Shown: piece after piece, positions 1-7,066 of the stretch
How positions within the stretch are numbered: the first letter of the stretch is position 1
Layout: every line of letters starts with the position of its first letter
Assembly: GCA_900545135.1 (NCBI GenBank)
Contig: UQXL01000002.1
Coordinates: forward strand, 1-64,000
Origin: an uncultured Eubacteriales bacterium
GTDB taxonomy: Bacteria > Bacillota > Clostridia > Peptostreptococcales > Anaerovoracaceae
Direction: 5' to 3'
DNA: 64,000 nt
Notes under the pieces: model-generated
Databases searched by the model: none
Seen by the model: only the letters and a program-made list of their open reading frames with translations
What the model was told of the DNA's origin: nothing
Translations under genes and position numbers: made by a program

Positions 1-27
1 GTTATAAGAGGTTGATAGAAAGGAAAA

Positions 28-70
28 GGTATATTGTAGTGACCGCTAGATGAGTCTTTTACAATATACC
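28..70. repeat. 11-bp perfect inverted repeat beside xis
   Basis: GGTATATTGTA at 28-38 is exactly complementary to TACAATATACC at 60-70, with a 21-nt spacer. It lies just downstream of the Xis-like gene on the minus strand, where such elements usually place int. It could be a recombinase or Xis arm site, or a hairpin between xis and int. There is no T tract, so a terminator is unlikely. Confidence 0.5.
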
Positions 71-120
71 AGGAGAGCCATGAAAGAATGGCAATCTGCC
101 ATCGACTTTTTGAAAGGCTA

Positions 121-354
121 TTATACAGCAGTGGCCTGATCCAGATACCTCTCAAACTTCTCCCGTTTGATCAAAGCGCGGTTTCCATTCATCACATAAA
201 AATCCTCGTTGGGATGCTCATCAATCAGCATCCGCAGTTTCCCCTCTCCGATATGATAATATCCGGCGGCTTCCTCAATGGTCAGCGTATAGCGCCGCCA
301 AACCGGAATATCTAAACATTTCTTACTACAAGTCATCGTTTTTTCATTTTCCAT
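121..354 (-). CDS. Excisionase-like small DNA-binding protein (Tn916 Xis type)
   Basis: This 77-residue protein has the size and layout of Tn916-family excisionases. A winged-helix/MerR-like HTH covers about residues 22-45 (TIEEAAGYYHIGEGKLRML), followed by a basic wing ending in FERYLDQ. In the family, Xis bends DNA at the element ends and steers the tyrosine integrase toward excision. The ATG is preceded by a GGAGG-like ribosome binding site. An integrase would be expected further left on the same strand, outside the window. The call rests on motif and length. Another small HTH accessory protein is possible. Confidence 0.7.
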   Translation of the reverse strand: MENEKTMTCSKKCLDIPVWRRYTLTIEEAAGYYHIGEGKLRMLIDEHPNEDFYVMNGNRALIKREKFERYLDQATAV

Positions 355-395
355 AGGCTACCTCCATAGAGTGACAGGCCAGCGAGCAGCATACT

Positions 396-715
396 GGCAA
401 CGAAGTCCGGCAACGAACCTCTGAAAACCTGTAAACTACCGTCTGACCTGCAAATCTTACTTTATCAATTTTCTTGAAAAATCTCGTTGCTTTCGTTGCC
501 GGAGATAAAGATAGATATTAGAAAATGCCTTATTTACAGGCTTTTTCCGTATCCAGACCGGAAAATCCCCGGCAACGAACCGGCAACCAAGTGACAACCG
601 TCCCGGCAACAGACCGCCATTTTCAGGCGCTCCACTCTTTTGGCAGTTCCAGCTGGCGGCATTCTTCCTCGGTCAGCTCCACAAATCCATCTTCGTTGCC
701 GGGCAGTTCGTTGCC
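396..715. repeat. Iteron-like cluster of a GGCAACGAA 9-mer
   Basis: Exact copies of GGCAACGAA lie at 396-404, 409-417 and 571-579. Exact copies of its complement TTCGTTGCC lie at 492-500, 692-700 and 707-715. Near copies occur at 484-490, 582-590 and 605-613. The first group fills the spacer between xis and the VapE gene; the last two lie inside the 3' end of the VapE gene. The density suggests a protein-binding array such as a replication-origin iteron set or recombination arm sites. It is not a CRISPR because spacing and orientation vary. Confidence 0.55.
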
Positions 716-2008
716 GGAAACGTCCCGTTCCCAGCCCCTCTGCCTGCCATACCCGGCGAACATCCTCGGATTGGAGAACGGCTTCCAGCCCGTCACCACC
801 GTGTTCATGATCTCGTTGATATTGTGCAGCTGCCACCGCTTCGGCTCCTCATAGGTGTGGCCCAGCGCCTCCTGGAACAGCTGTTTGGAGCAGACCATGC
901 TGCCGGTGTAGTGTTCCAGAAAGCCCTGTATCTGCCCGGCCTCCGTGTCCTCCGGCATGAAATCCTTCTGCACCTCCACAAGCTGCCGCTGGATGGACTT
1001 GCTGAATTTCATGGAGTAGCGGCCGCTGCGGTAAATGGTCATGGCCTCTGCCCAGACCTGCAACAGGTAGGCTCTGGAAGCGTCCTCGTCCTCCAAAATG
1101 TGAACCTCCGCATTCTCCGGGTAAATCATGATGGGAAGGAAACGCCGGTTCCCGGCCCGGTCAAGGGGCAGGAAGTCCAGCGTGTTGGAAGAACCGCCGA
1201 ACACGCACTGCCGCAGCCGGTCTTTGGGCTGGGTCTCATAGGGGGTGCGATAGGTTTCCTTTTGGCGGCTGATAAAGGAGCGGATCTCCTCGATACTCTT
1301 GGCGTTGCTGGTGGCCAGCATCTCTGACATCTCGATGATCCAGTGGCCTTGCAGCTTGGCAAACACCTTGTCATCATCCAGCTTTTTCAGGTCGTCAGAG
1401 AACCACTCATCCTGTATAGCCAGGAAGCGAAAGAAGGTAGACTTTCCGGCTCCCTGGCCGCCCACCAGACAGAGCAGCTCCTCATATTTGGAACCTGGAT
1501 GAAACACCCGGCGGATGGCTCCCAGCAGGAAGTGTTTGAGCATTTCTTCCACATAGTTGCTCTCGTCTGTCCCCAGAAAATGATGCAGGCAAGAGCGTAT
1601 CCGGGGCTTGCCGTCCCACACCAAACTGTTCAGCACATCCTGAATGGGATGATAGCAGTTTTCATTTGCCACGATGGAGAGAGCTGCCATCAGCTTCTTT
1701 TCACTGGTCAGGCCATACTTCTGCTCAAAGTAAAGGAGCAGATATTTGACATCGGTATCAGTCAAGGCGCTGGTGTTTCTACGCCAGCCCAGATCCCGCA
1801 CAATATCAACACGGTCGGTCAGCAGATTCAGCCGGATTGCGCCCCGCAAAAGCGGATCTTGGCAAAACACCGTGCGGCAATTTCCAATGGTGTTGGCCGG
1901 TTGTCCTTTTTCCGTCGTGGAAAGGCTTTCCCGCACTTCATCAACGGTCAATTCCTCACTTTCGGCCTGCTGGGTTGCAGGCACTAAACTCTGCGATTCG
2001 CTGTTCAA
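623..2008 (-). CDS. VapE-family (P4-type) helicase/primase-like ATPase
   Basis: The protein has 461 residues and matches the virulence-associated E (VapE) family found in phage satellites and integrative elements, related to superfamily 3 helicases. The Walker A motif GGQGAGKST is at about 183-191 and a Walker B-like GHWIIEMSEM at 221-230. A family-typical segment with SFISRQKETYRTPYE follows, then the arginine-rich RAGNRRFLPI. The start is TTG at 2008, about nine bases after a GAGGAGG ribosome binding site. It probably acts in replication of the excised element. No CHC2 zinc-finger primase domain is present, so it may need a partner. It lies downstream of the relaxase gene, separated by a terminator. 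Confidence 0.85.
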   Translation of the reverse strand: MNSESQSLVPATQQAESEELTVDEVRESLSTTEKGQPANTIGNCRTVFCQDPLLRGAIRLNLLTDRVDIVRDLGWRRNTSALTDTDVKYLLLYFEQKYGLTSEKKLMAALSIVANENCYHPIQDVLNSLVWDGKPRIRSCLHHFLGTDESNYVEEMLKHFLLGAIRRVFHPGSKYEELLCLVGGQGAGKSTFFRFLAIQDEWFSDDLKKLDDDKVFAKLQGHWIIEMSEMLATSNAKSIEEIRSFISRQKETYRTPYETQPKDRLRQCVFGGSSNTLDFLPLDRAGNRRFLPIMIYPENAEVHILEDEDASRAYLLQVWAEAMTIYRSGRYSMKFSKSIQRQLVEVQKDFMPEDTEAGQIQGFLEHYTGSMVCSKQLFQEALGHTYEEPKRWQLHNINEIMNTVVTGWKPFSNPRMFAGYGRQRGWERDVSGNELPGNEDGFVELTEEECRQLELPKEWSA

Positions 2009-2026
2009 TGTTTCTCACCTCCTCAA

Positions 2027-2062
2027 GAGAAAAGCATCTGATTTGTTCGCAAAATCAGATGC
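2027..2062 (-). terminator. Rho-independent terminator after the relaxase gene
   Basis: An 11-bp perfect stem (GCATCTGATTT at 2034-2044 pairs with AAATCAGATGC at 2052-2062) is followed on the minus strand by TTTTCTC. It sits between the relaxase stop and the VapE ribosome binding site. Confidence 0.8.
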
Positions 2063-2063
2063 C

Positions 2064-3293
2064 TTAAAGCTCCATATCCTGTTTTCGCTGCTGTTGCTTT
2101 TTCCGGTTTGCTTCCCGCTGTGCGCTGTCCTGTTTGGATTTATTCAGAAAAGCAAGAATGGATTCTTTTGCCTTTTCCTGAATCTGCTGTTTGCCAGCCT
2201 GCTTGACTTCCGGCTGCATCAGCTTCTTCTGGATTTTTGTCAGCGCAGACTGCATGGCATTTTTGATTTTGGAGATTACTCCATCCAGCCGGGCAGCGGC
2301 ATACTCACGCTCTTTTTGCGGCGCTTTCCGTTCCGGCGAGAGAACCCAGTTTTTCGTTTCTTCCACCAACCGAAGATCCTCCTTGTGGGTTTCCTGCCGG
2401 ACAGTGTCGGTGACAACCTCCACCGCCTTGTCATAGGCAATATCCGAAACTTCCTCCACCAGTGTTTCCACATCCTCGATTTTCAGGGTCAGCTCCTCCA
2501 GCTTTTGTTCCTGAGCCGCCAGCTGCTCCTTTTGCTTCATCAGAATGTAGTCCTGCTTTTCCAGATACGCCCGCCCGCCATAGGACGGCTCCTGCTCCAG
2601 ATGAACCCCATGTTTGAGGCTGATGTCAAAGAGCATCGTCCGGCATACTGCATCAAAAGTCTGTTTTCGGTTGTTGTGTTTGCCCTTGGGTTTACTCGGA
2701 TCAGGCAATTCAAAGCCCAGTTCCTCCAGCGCCTTTTCCTGCTGGGGGCACAACTCCCCATACCGGTTTTTGCAGTCAAACACATGGCGCTCATGGATAT
2801 GGGGTGTGCCCTCATCCAGATGCAGCGCCCAGTCCAGAATGTGGATATGGGAACCAAAGCGCCGTTCAAACTCCTCGTAAAATTCGCTGACAATGAGTGC
2901 CAGAGTACCCGGTGGAACGGATTCTTCCATGGTGCCAATCTGGTAGATACTTTCCTCCGGGCAAGTCTTGTTGTTTTTCAAAAGATTTTCCACCGTGCGG
3001 TTGCGCTCGGTGTGTCGGGTTTTCTCGTTCCGGGCGTTCTGGGCATCCACATGGTCGGAGTAATGCTCGTAGTAATACATCCGCTCAATTTCTTCAAAGC
3101 TGAAATCCGGCTGTTCCGGGTTCTCCCGAAGTTCGGGGGTAGTGAAGCCACGGTAGCAGTCCCAGTACACATTTTTCTTGGCTCGCTGGGCATCAATGTG
3201 TTCGCTGTTTTCCACATCGAACCGGCGGTCATTGTGCCGGGGATTATAGGTTCCATGCTTGCTGGAGCGCCCGTTGTGTCGTGTCAGTTTCAA
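2064..3293 (-). CDS. Pre/Mob-type mobilization relaxase
   Basis: The protein has 409 residues and should nick and bind the element's oriT. The catalytic metal-binding motif HLDEGTPHIHERH, at about 158-170, matches the HxDE-x-PH-x-H signature of Mob/Pre relaxases. From about 270 to the C-terminus it becomes lysine/glutamate/glutamine-rich and likely coiled-coil. I start it at TTG 3293 because AAGGAGGG lies seven bases upstream; the open frame continues farther, but through hairpin-rich noncoding DNA. A candidate oriT and a cluster of stem-loops lie immediately upstream. Proteins of this group are sometimes misnamed as serine/arginine-rich matrix proteins. Confidence 0.85.
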   Translation of the reverse strand: MKLTRHNGRSSKHGTYNPRHNDRRFDVENSEHIDAQRAKKNVYWDCYRGFTTPELRENPEQPDFSFEEIERMYYYEHYSDHVDAQNARNEKTRHTERNRTVENLLKNNKTCPEESIYQIGTMEESVPPGTLALIVSEFYEEFERRFGSHIHILDWALHLDEGTPHIHERHVFDCKNRYGELCPQQEKALEELGFELPDPSKPKGKHNNRKQTFDAVCRTMLFDISLKHGVHLEQEPSYGGRAYLEKQDYILMKQKEQLAAQEQKLEELTLKIEDVETLVEEVSDIAYDKAVEVVTDTVRQETHKEDLRLVEETKNWVLSPERKAPQKEREYAAARLDGVISKIKNAMQSALTKIQKKLMQPEVKQAGKQQIQEKAKESILAFLNKSKQDSAQREANRKKQQQRKQDMEL

Positions 3294-3364
3294 ACAGTTT
3301 CCCTCCTTCCTGTGAAGATGTTCCGGGGCGGGGAAGGGCGGCGAAGCCGCAAATCCTGCGAATT

Positions 3365-3399
3365 CTGCGTCAGGTAATACCCAGTGCGGCGTGACGCAG
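3365..3399. other. Candidate origin of transfer (oriT)
   Basis: CTGCGTCA at 3365-3372 and TGACGCAG at 3392-3399 form an 8-bp perfect inverted repeat around a 19-nt loop, about 75 bases upstream of the relaxase start. Mob/Pre relaxases usually nick next to such a repeat close to their own gene. Position and dyad are seen; nicking activity is inferred. Confidence 0.45.
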
Positions 3400-3417
3400 A
3401 GCATCACTTCTTACTGG

Positions 3418-3566
3418 GCAAGGCGCTTCGCCCTTGACCCGATAATGGCTGCCGCCATTAACCCGCCAAGGGGCTTTGCCCCTTGACCCCAGCAGTGCGC
3501 TGCCGCCCCTGCACCCAGCCACAAAGGGCTTGCCGCCCTCTGTACTCCCGCACCGGCGAAGCCGGT
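3418..3566. repeat. Array of tandem GC-rich stem-loops
   Basis: Successive short hairpins occupy this noncoding stretch: around 3418-3438, AATGGC/GCCATT at 3444-3459, CAAGGGGC/GCCCCTTG at 3467-3485, GGGC/GCCC at 3526-3538 and ACCGGC/GCCGGT at 3552-3566. Together with the oriT candidate it fills the 390-base gap between the relaxase and the next gene. I see no convincing gene here; the open frames lack ribosome binding sites and follow the hairpins. Confidence 0.6.
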
Positions 3567-3686
3567 TGCCGCCGCTCCGTGGCTTTGCACCAGCTTCACC
3601 GGCCCCATATCCGCACATTTGCGCCAAACGGCGGCAGGTGGATATGGGATACACCAGCGGGGATTGCGTGTCAAAACGCCCTGATT

Positions 3687-3992
3687 TCATGCGCTTTCCT
3701 TCTCTGTGTGCAAAACCTGAAACCCGTGCTGTTTGGCGTACTCTCTGGCAGCGGCCAGCCGTTCTTCACTGTACGGCGGCACCAAACGGATGGACAGGCG
3801 GGACTTGTCCATCACATAGGTCACGCTACCCTCCGGGGTGCTGCGCTCCAATCGGCACAACAGCGGATATTTGCGGCTGAACTCCGCCAGTCTGTGCTTC
3901 AATCTGGCATTGAAGGTGTAGATGCTGGCGGTATCCTCCGCCTCGTTACAGTTGATGATGGTTTCTTTCTCATACTTAGACAGCTTCATCAT
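3687..3992 (-). CDS. Small conserved-type element protein, function unknown
   Basis: This 101-residue hydrophilic protein begins MMKLSKYEKETIINCNEAED and has no signal peptide or membrane segment. The start at 3992 follows a GAGGAGG site by six bases. Its ribosome binding site and start lie inside the 3' end of the preceding gene (17-base overlap), so the two are probably translationally coupled. A middle segment with RLERSTPEGSVTYVMDKSRL looks like beta strands. I do not recognise the family. Such small genes often sit beside relaxase genes in clostridial elements. Confidence 0.7.
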   Translation of the reverse strand: MMKLSKYEKETIINCNEAEDTASIYTFNARLKHRLAEFSRKYPLLCRLERSTPEGSVTYVMDKSRLSIRLVPPYSEERLAAAREYAKQHGFQVLHTEKESA

Positions 3993-4269
3993 AAAAATCC
4001 TCCTCATAATCGGTATGCTTCCGGATCACTTTCAGGCGGCGCTTCGCCTGACGGTATTCATCCATCTCGGTACGGAAGCGGAGATAAAAACCGGCGTACC
4101 AGTTTTCCGCAACTTCTGTTTCCATCTTCCGAGCCAGTTCCAGCATCCGGCGCTTGGCTTCCGGGTCAACGGTCAGAGATGTCAGCCATTTCAGCCTTGT
4201 CACCGTGTTGCGGTAATTGGAACAGGCAAAGGCGTACAGCACTTTCTTTTCCTTCATATTTAACTTCAT
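3976..4269 (-). CDS. Small element protein, function unknown
   Basis: This 97-residue, mostly helical, charged protein (MKLNMKEKKVLYAFACSNYR at the N-terminus) is rich in arginine and glutamate and ends with DFYDEAV. I chose the ATG at 4269 because AGGAGG lies eight bases upstream; the longer open frame has no such site. It is the first gene of a two-gene unit with the next, overlapping it by 17 bases. The family is not recognised. Charge and size would fit an accessory relaxosome or regulatory protein, but that is a guess. Confidence 0.65.
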   Translation of the reverse strand: MKLNMKEKKVLYAFACSNYRNTVTRLKWLTSLTVDPEAKRRMLELARKMETEVAENWYAGFYLRFRTEMDEYRQAKRRLKVIRKHTDYEEDFYDEAV

Positions 4270-4529
4270 AAAAATCAACCTCCTGAAAATAATCATTTCT
4301 GTTTTATCTGCCGGTCTGCCTGCAAGCCGCTCCTGCCCGGAATCTCTCCCGGCGTATTGTCCTCTTTGGCGCGCTCGTATCATCGCAGCACTTCCCCGGA
4401 GGTCATACCCCTTGCAGCCGGTCATTCGATTTTCAAGGTTCTGTGCCTGTTGGCAAGTACTATCTTATCTAAAAAAACGGTCTCCTCCCGTATATGCAAG
4501 AGGTTAGAAAAATCTGAAAAAGCGCCCTG

Positions 4530-4558
4530 TTTCCACGCTTTTGGAAATGTGATATAAT
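4530..4558 (+). promoter_or_regulatory. Sigma-A promoter of the XRE regulator gene
   Basis: TTTCCA at 4530-4535, a 17-base spacer and a perfect TATAAT at 4553-4558 lie 43 bases upstream of the chosen start of the regulator gene. Confidence 0.65.
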
Positions 4559-4601
4559 GGATGGCAAGAACAGGTTTTATCCTGATGGAAGGGGCATCTC
4601 C

Positions 4602-5447
4602 ATGCACACAAAACTAACGCCGCAGGAGCGGCTGAAAGATTTACGGGTAGTCGATAAGCACCTGACACTGGAACAACTGGAAGCGCAGACCGGCCTGTCC
4701 AGGGCGGCACTGGGGAATTACGAGCGAAAAAATCAGGGCATCAGCGCCTTTGCCATCGCAACGCTGGCGAATTTTTACGGGGTGTCCATCGACTACCTGA
4801 TGGGGCTTACGGAAAATAAAAATCACTCAAACACGGAGCTGCAAGCTCTGCATCTGAGTGATGATATGGTTGCATTATTAAGTAGCGGTACAATCAACAA
4901 CCGGCTGCTGTGTGAGATCGCCACCCACAAAAACTTCCGGCGGCTGATGACGGATATTGAGATTTTCGTTGACCGGATTGCCGATATGCGGGTGGAGCAG
5001 ATGAACTTGATACTGGAAGCCACCCGGCAGGAAATCATCCGCAAGCATGAGCCGGGTGGAGATGACCTGTACCTGCGGACACTGGAACTGGGGCAGGTAC
5101 AGGAAACCGCCTTTTACAGCCATGTCCTGCATGACGATCTGGACAGTATCGTCCGGGATATTCGGGATTCCCATGTCACCGACCGCACCACAGCCGACCC
5201 GCAGCCCACATTGGAGGATGTAAAAGAAAAATTCGACCAGGCCATGAAGCAGGGCAGCAACGAAGAAATTATCATCCACGAGTTCTGCGAGAGTTTGAAG
5301 ATACCCTTTCACAAGATTCGCTCAGAGGATTTTTCTGCATTCCTGCGGATACTGAGCCTGTCTGAACTGCTCAAAAATCCCAACAGTATGCGTGGGAAAG
5401 CCCGTCCTCAGTTTCAGCACGGTACGAAAAAGAAGAAGCGCAGGTAA
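4602..5447 (+). CDS. XRE-family transcriptional regulator of the element
   Basis: The protein has 281 residues. An N-terminal Cro/cI-type HTH spans about residues 5-65 (LEQLEAQTGLSRAALGNYER, then NFYGVSIDYLMGLTE). A longer, mostly helical C-terminal region of unknown function follows and ends in a basic tail (GTKKKKRR). The ATG at 4602 follows AAGGGG; the upstream frame overlaps the promoter. It is transcribed away from the small-gene and relaxase block, a common place for the repressor controlling excision and transfer. It has no visible peptidase domain, so whether it is cleaved on induction cannot be told. Confidence 0.8.
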   Translation: MHTKLTPQERLKDLRVVDKHLTLEQLEAQTGLSRAALGNYERKNQGISAFAIATLANFYGVSIDYLMGLTENKNHSNTELQALHLSDDMVALLSSGTINNRLLCEIATHKNFRRLMTDIEIFVDRIADMRVEQMNLILEATRQEIIRKHEPGGDDLYLRTLELGQVQETAFYSHVLHDDLDSIVRDIRDSHVTDRTTADPQPTLEDVKEKFDQAMKQGSNEEIIIHEFCESLKIPFHKIRSEDFSAFLRILSLSELLKNPNSMRGKARPQFQHGTKKKKRR

Positions 5448-5525
5448 TACCGGCAGTGGAACAAGATGTTCCAAAGGGGTCGGTGAAATGGCGTACCCTT
5501 TGCTCCGAAACGTGGCACAGGCTCC

Positions 5526-5559
5526 AATTTCAAAGGGCTGCCGCTAATCACGGCAGCCC
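5526..5559 (-). terminator. Terminator downstream of tnpV
   Basis: A perfect 9-bp GC-rich stem (GGGCTGCCG at 5535-5543 and CGGCAGCCC at 5551-5559, 7-nt loop) is followed on the minus strand by TTTGAAATT. There is no T tract on the plus strand. Confidence 0.6.
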
Positions 5560-5618
5560 CTAAGAATCGAACGATGCCCCTGTTTTACCAGAGGTTCGCC
5601 CTGTTTTGGGCTTACCTC

Positions 5619-6002
5619 TCAACAATAGATAAGCTCTGCCCGGATAATTTCCTCCGCACGGCTGCGGATGCTGTTCATAGACTGCACCCAGCAGAGCCAG
5701 TCACGGGCTTTCAGTTCTTCGGTGATACCCTCCGTAGCCTTCATCTGGACAATGATGCAGTCCAGCCTGTCCTGTGCCTGTTCGTTCAGGTCAGCCAGAT
5801 ACGTCCAGAGTTTCCCTGACAGAAGCAGGCTGTTATACTGGGCAGGGCGGCATTCTTGCAGATACGCCCGGTGCATCCGACCCCACCGCCCGATGGGGCG
5901 GCTTTCCTCCGGCAGCTTCAGCTCTGGGATGTAGTAGTCCCCGACCAGAACATAGTCCAGACCATTGCTGTCATCATGGATACGTTTCTCTAATTTTTCC
6001 AT
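5619..6002 (-). CDS. TnpV-like transposon-encoded protein
   Basis: This 127-residue protein resembles TnpV of Tn4451-type elements: an acidic N-terminus, YYIPELKLPEESRPIGRWGR at about 23-42, and HRAYLQECRPAQYNSLLLSG next. TnpV proteins are hitchhiking accessory proteins of clostridial integrative elements; their biochemical role is not established. A GGAGGT ribosome binding site lies four bases before the ATG. It is the rightmost element gene, so it marks the right end of the insertion. No serine recombinase (TnpX) is in the window. Confidence 0.8.
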   Translation of the reverse strand: MEKLEKRIHDDSNGLDYVLVGDYYIPELKLPEESRPIGRWGRMHRAYLQECRPAQYNSLLLSGKLWTYLADLNEQAQDRLDCIIVQMKATEGITEELKARDWLCWVQSMNSIRSRAEEIIRAELIYC

Positions 6003-6076
6003 AGCGACCTCCTGTATTCAATTTTGCCGAATCCAGCTGATCGTGTCCCTGTTCATGTTATATTCAAGGCAACTGA

Positions 6077-6535
6077 ACTCGTCACCATGAATTATGGCAT
6101 ATCGTAACCAAGCTCAACGATTTTAAGCGTGACTGGGGGTTCGCCACATTCGCCAGAATGGACGGCGACGCCATGGGTACTTATCAGATCACATACGCGT
6201 TGGAAGCTTATGAAAGGTTTGTAAAAGGAGAAAACTTCCTTTACGATCTGACCGATGAAAAAGAGACTGATATAGGCGGCGGCAGTACTGGTAACACTCA
6301 GATTGGCAATAACAACAACACTCAGACCGGCGGAAACGGCGGCGCTGACGGCAATAACTTTGGCGACGGCGATAATTCCGATTCCGTCAACGCCGGAAAT
6401 CCAATCAAGACCGGCGACGAGCAGAATCTGCTCCTCTGGCTGGCAGTGCTTTTGACAGCATCAATCGCGGCATGCGGCACATATCAGGCCGAATCCCGCA
6501 GAGCCGTTGCAGGACAAAAGGAAGATGAGAGATAA
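6077..6535 (+). pseudogene. 3' remnant of a sortase-anchored surface protein gene
   Basis: The frame is open from 6077 (after a TGA at 6074) but has no plausible start. The encoded piece includes GTYQITYALEAYERFVKGEN and LYDLTDEK, which resemble the end of prenyltransferase/squalene-cyclase-like repeat domains of large Firmicutes surface proteins. A Gly/Asn/Thr-rich linker follows, then NPIKTGDE, a hydrophobic segment (LLLWLAVLLTASIAACG) and an RR-containing tail: a cell-wall sorting signal of the (N)PxxTG kind. It is probably the 3' end of a gene cut by the neighbouring element. Whether an intact 5' part exists to the left of the element cannot be seen. Confidence 0.7.
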
Positions 6536-6566
6536 AGAGGATGCTGTGGATTTAATGTGATAAGAC

Positions 6567-6603
6567 AAAAAGAGATAAGGCACGAAGCTTTATCTCTTTT
6601 TAT
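6567..6603 (+). terminator. Strong Rho-independent terminator after the surface-protein remnant
   Basis: AAAAGAGATAAGGC (6567-6580 region) pairs with GCTTTATCTCTTTT around a 5-nt loop (ACGAA). The descending arm itself supplies the T-rich tract. Confidence 0.85.
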
Positions 6604-6968
6604 CTTGCGGAAATATCTGTTTTGGAGATATGAAGAATGTTTCTTGCTGTGGTAGCCATGGATAAGGGCTTTTTTGCAGGGCGGTAATTTTGCTTTTAAA
6701 ATCGCCTTGCATCAAAAGGCTGACGAAGGTTTTATGATGGTTTGTTCTAACACATGCAAACCAGCCAAGCGAAGACGTGCACGATGAATTTCTACTGTTC
6801 AGCAAGGGGGCGGATATGACTACTAATGGCGAAATTTTGCCATTATTTTTTGTTCAGCGGAAATTTATCACCGCAAACATCATCGGCACACGGCTGTAGT
6901 CAGGAAATGAAGCTAAAAAAATGTTGAAATTTAGAATATTTTCTATATATTACGATTTATGCGTGCAT
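6604..6968. other. Intergenic stretch without a convincing gene
   Basis: No supported coding region is visible. A weak terminator-like hairpin (AATGGC at 6825-6830, GCCATT at 6839-6844, then ATTTTTT) reads on the plus strand. An AGAATATTTTCT dyad at 6933-6944, about 25 bases before the sigma-54 promoter, could bind a regulator. A 71-residue minus-strand frame at 6590-6805 lacks support. Confidence 0.4.
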
Positions 6969-6984
6969 TGGCACAAAAATTGCG
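6969..6984 (+). promoter_or_regulatory. Sigma-54 promoter of the serine dehydratase gene
   Basis: TGGCAC-AAAAA-TTGCG matches the -24/-12 consensus TGGCAC-N5-TTGCW, with GG and GC ten bases apart. It lies about 85 bases before the start codon and no good sigma-A promoter is seen. It would need an enhancer-binding activator, three of which are encoded in this window. Confidence 0.85.
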
Positions 6985-7066
6985 GTACAATTTATATTAA
7001 GAAAATAAAATTATATTAAGAAAATTAAAATACGAACTGACATGCTGAAATCTGAAAGGAGACGTT

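Larger units (their letters stand above)
1..6076. mobile_element. Integrated mobilizable element (partial, left end outside window)
   Basis: The segment carries a typical mobilizable cargo: Xis-like protein, VapE-type ATPase, Pre/Mob-type relaxase, two small accessory genes, an XRE regulator and TnpV. Its genes favour CGG/CGC/CGT arginine codons and GC-rich third positions. The native genes to the right favour AGA/AGG and ATA. The right boundary lies between the TnpV ribosome binding site (about 6015) and the open frame of a surface-protein remnant that starts at 6077. The left boundary and any integrase lie outside the window. Which recombinase moves the element, and whether it is still mobile, cannot be told here. 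Confidence 0.8.

Noticed and set aside
396..715. CRISPR array
   Set aside because: The repeats are 9 bases, unevenly spaced and in both orientations, with no cas genes nearby.
1746..3377. A 543-codon plus-strand open frame opposite the relaxase and VapE genes
   Set aside because: It has no ribosome binding site, lies antisense to two genes with clear motifs, and its product is low-quality (Phe/Leu/Arg-rich). It is a shadow of GC-rich codon use.
3370..3690. A 106-codon minus-strand frame between the relaxase and the next gene
   Set aside because: It follows the string of hairpins, has no ribosome binding site and resembles no protein.
6590..6805. A 71-codon minus-strand frame after the surface-protein remnant
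   Set aside because: It starts inside a terminator on its 3' side, has no good start site and no recognised motif. It cannot be fully excluded.
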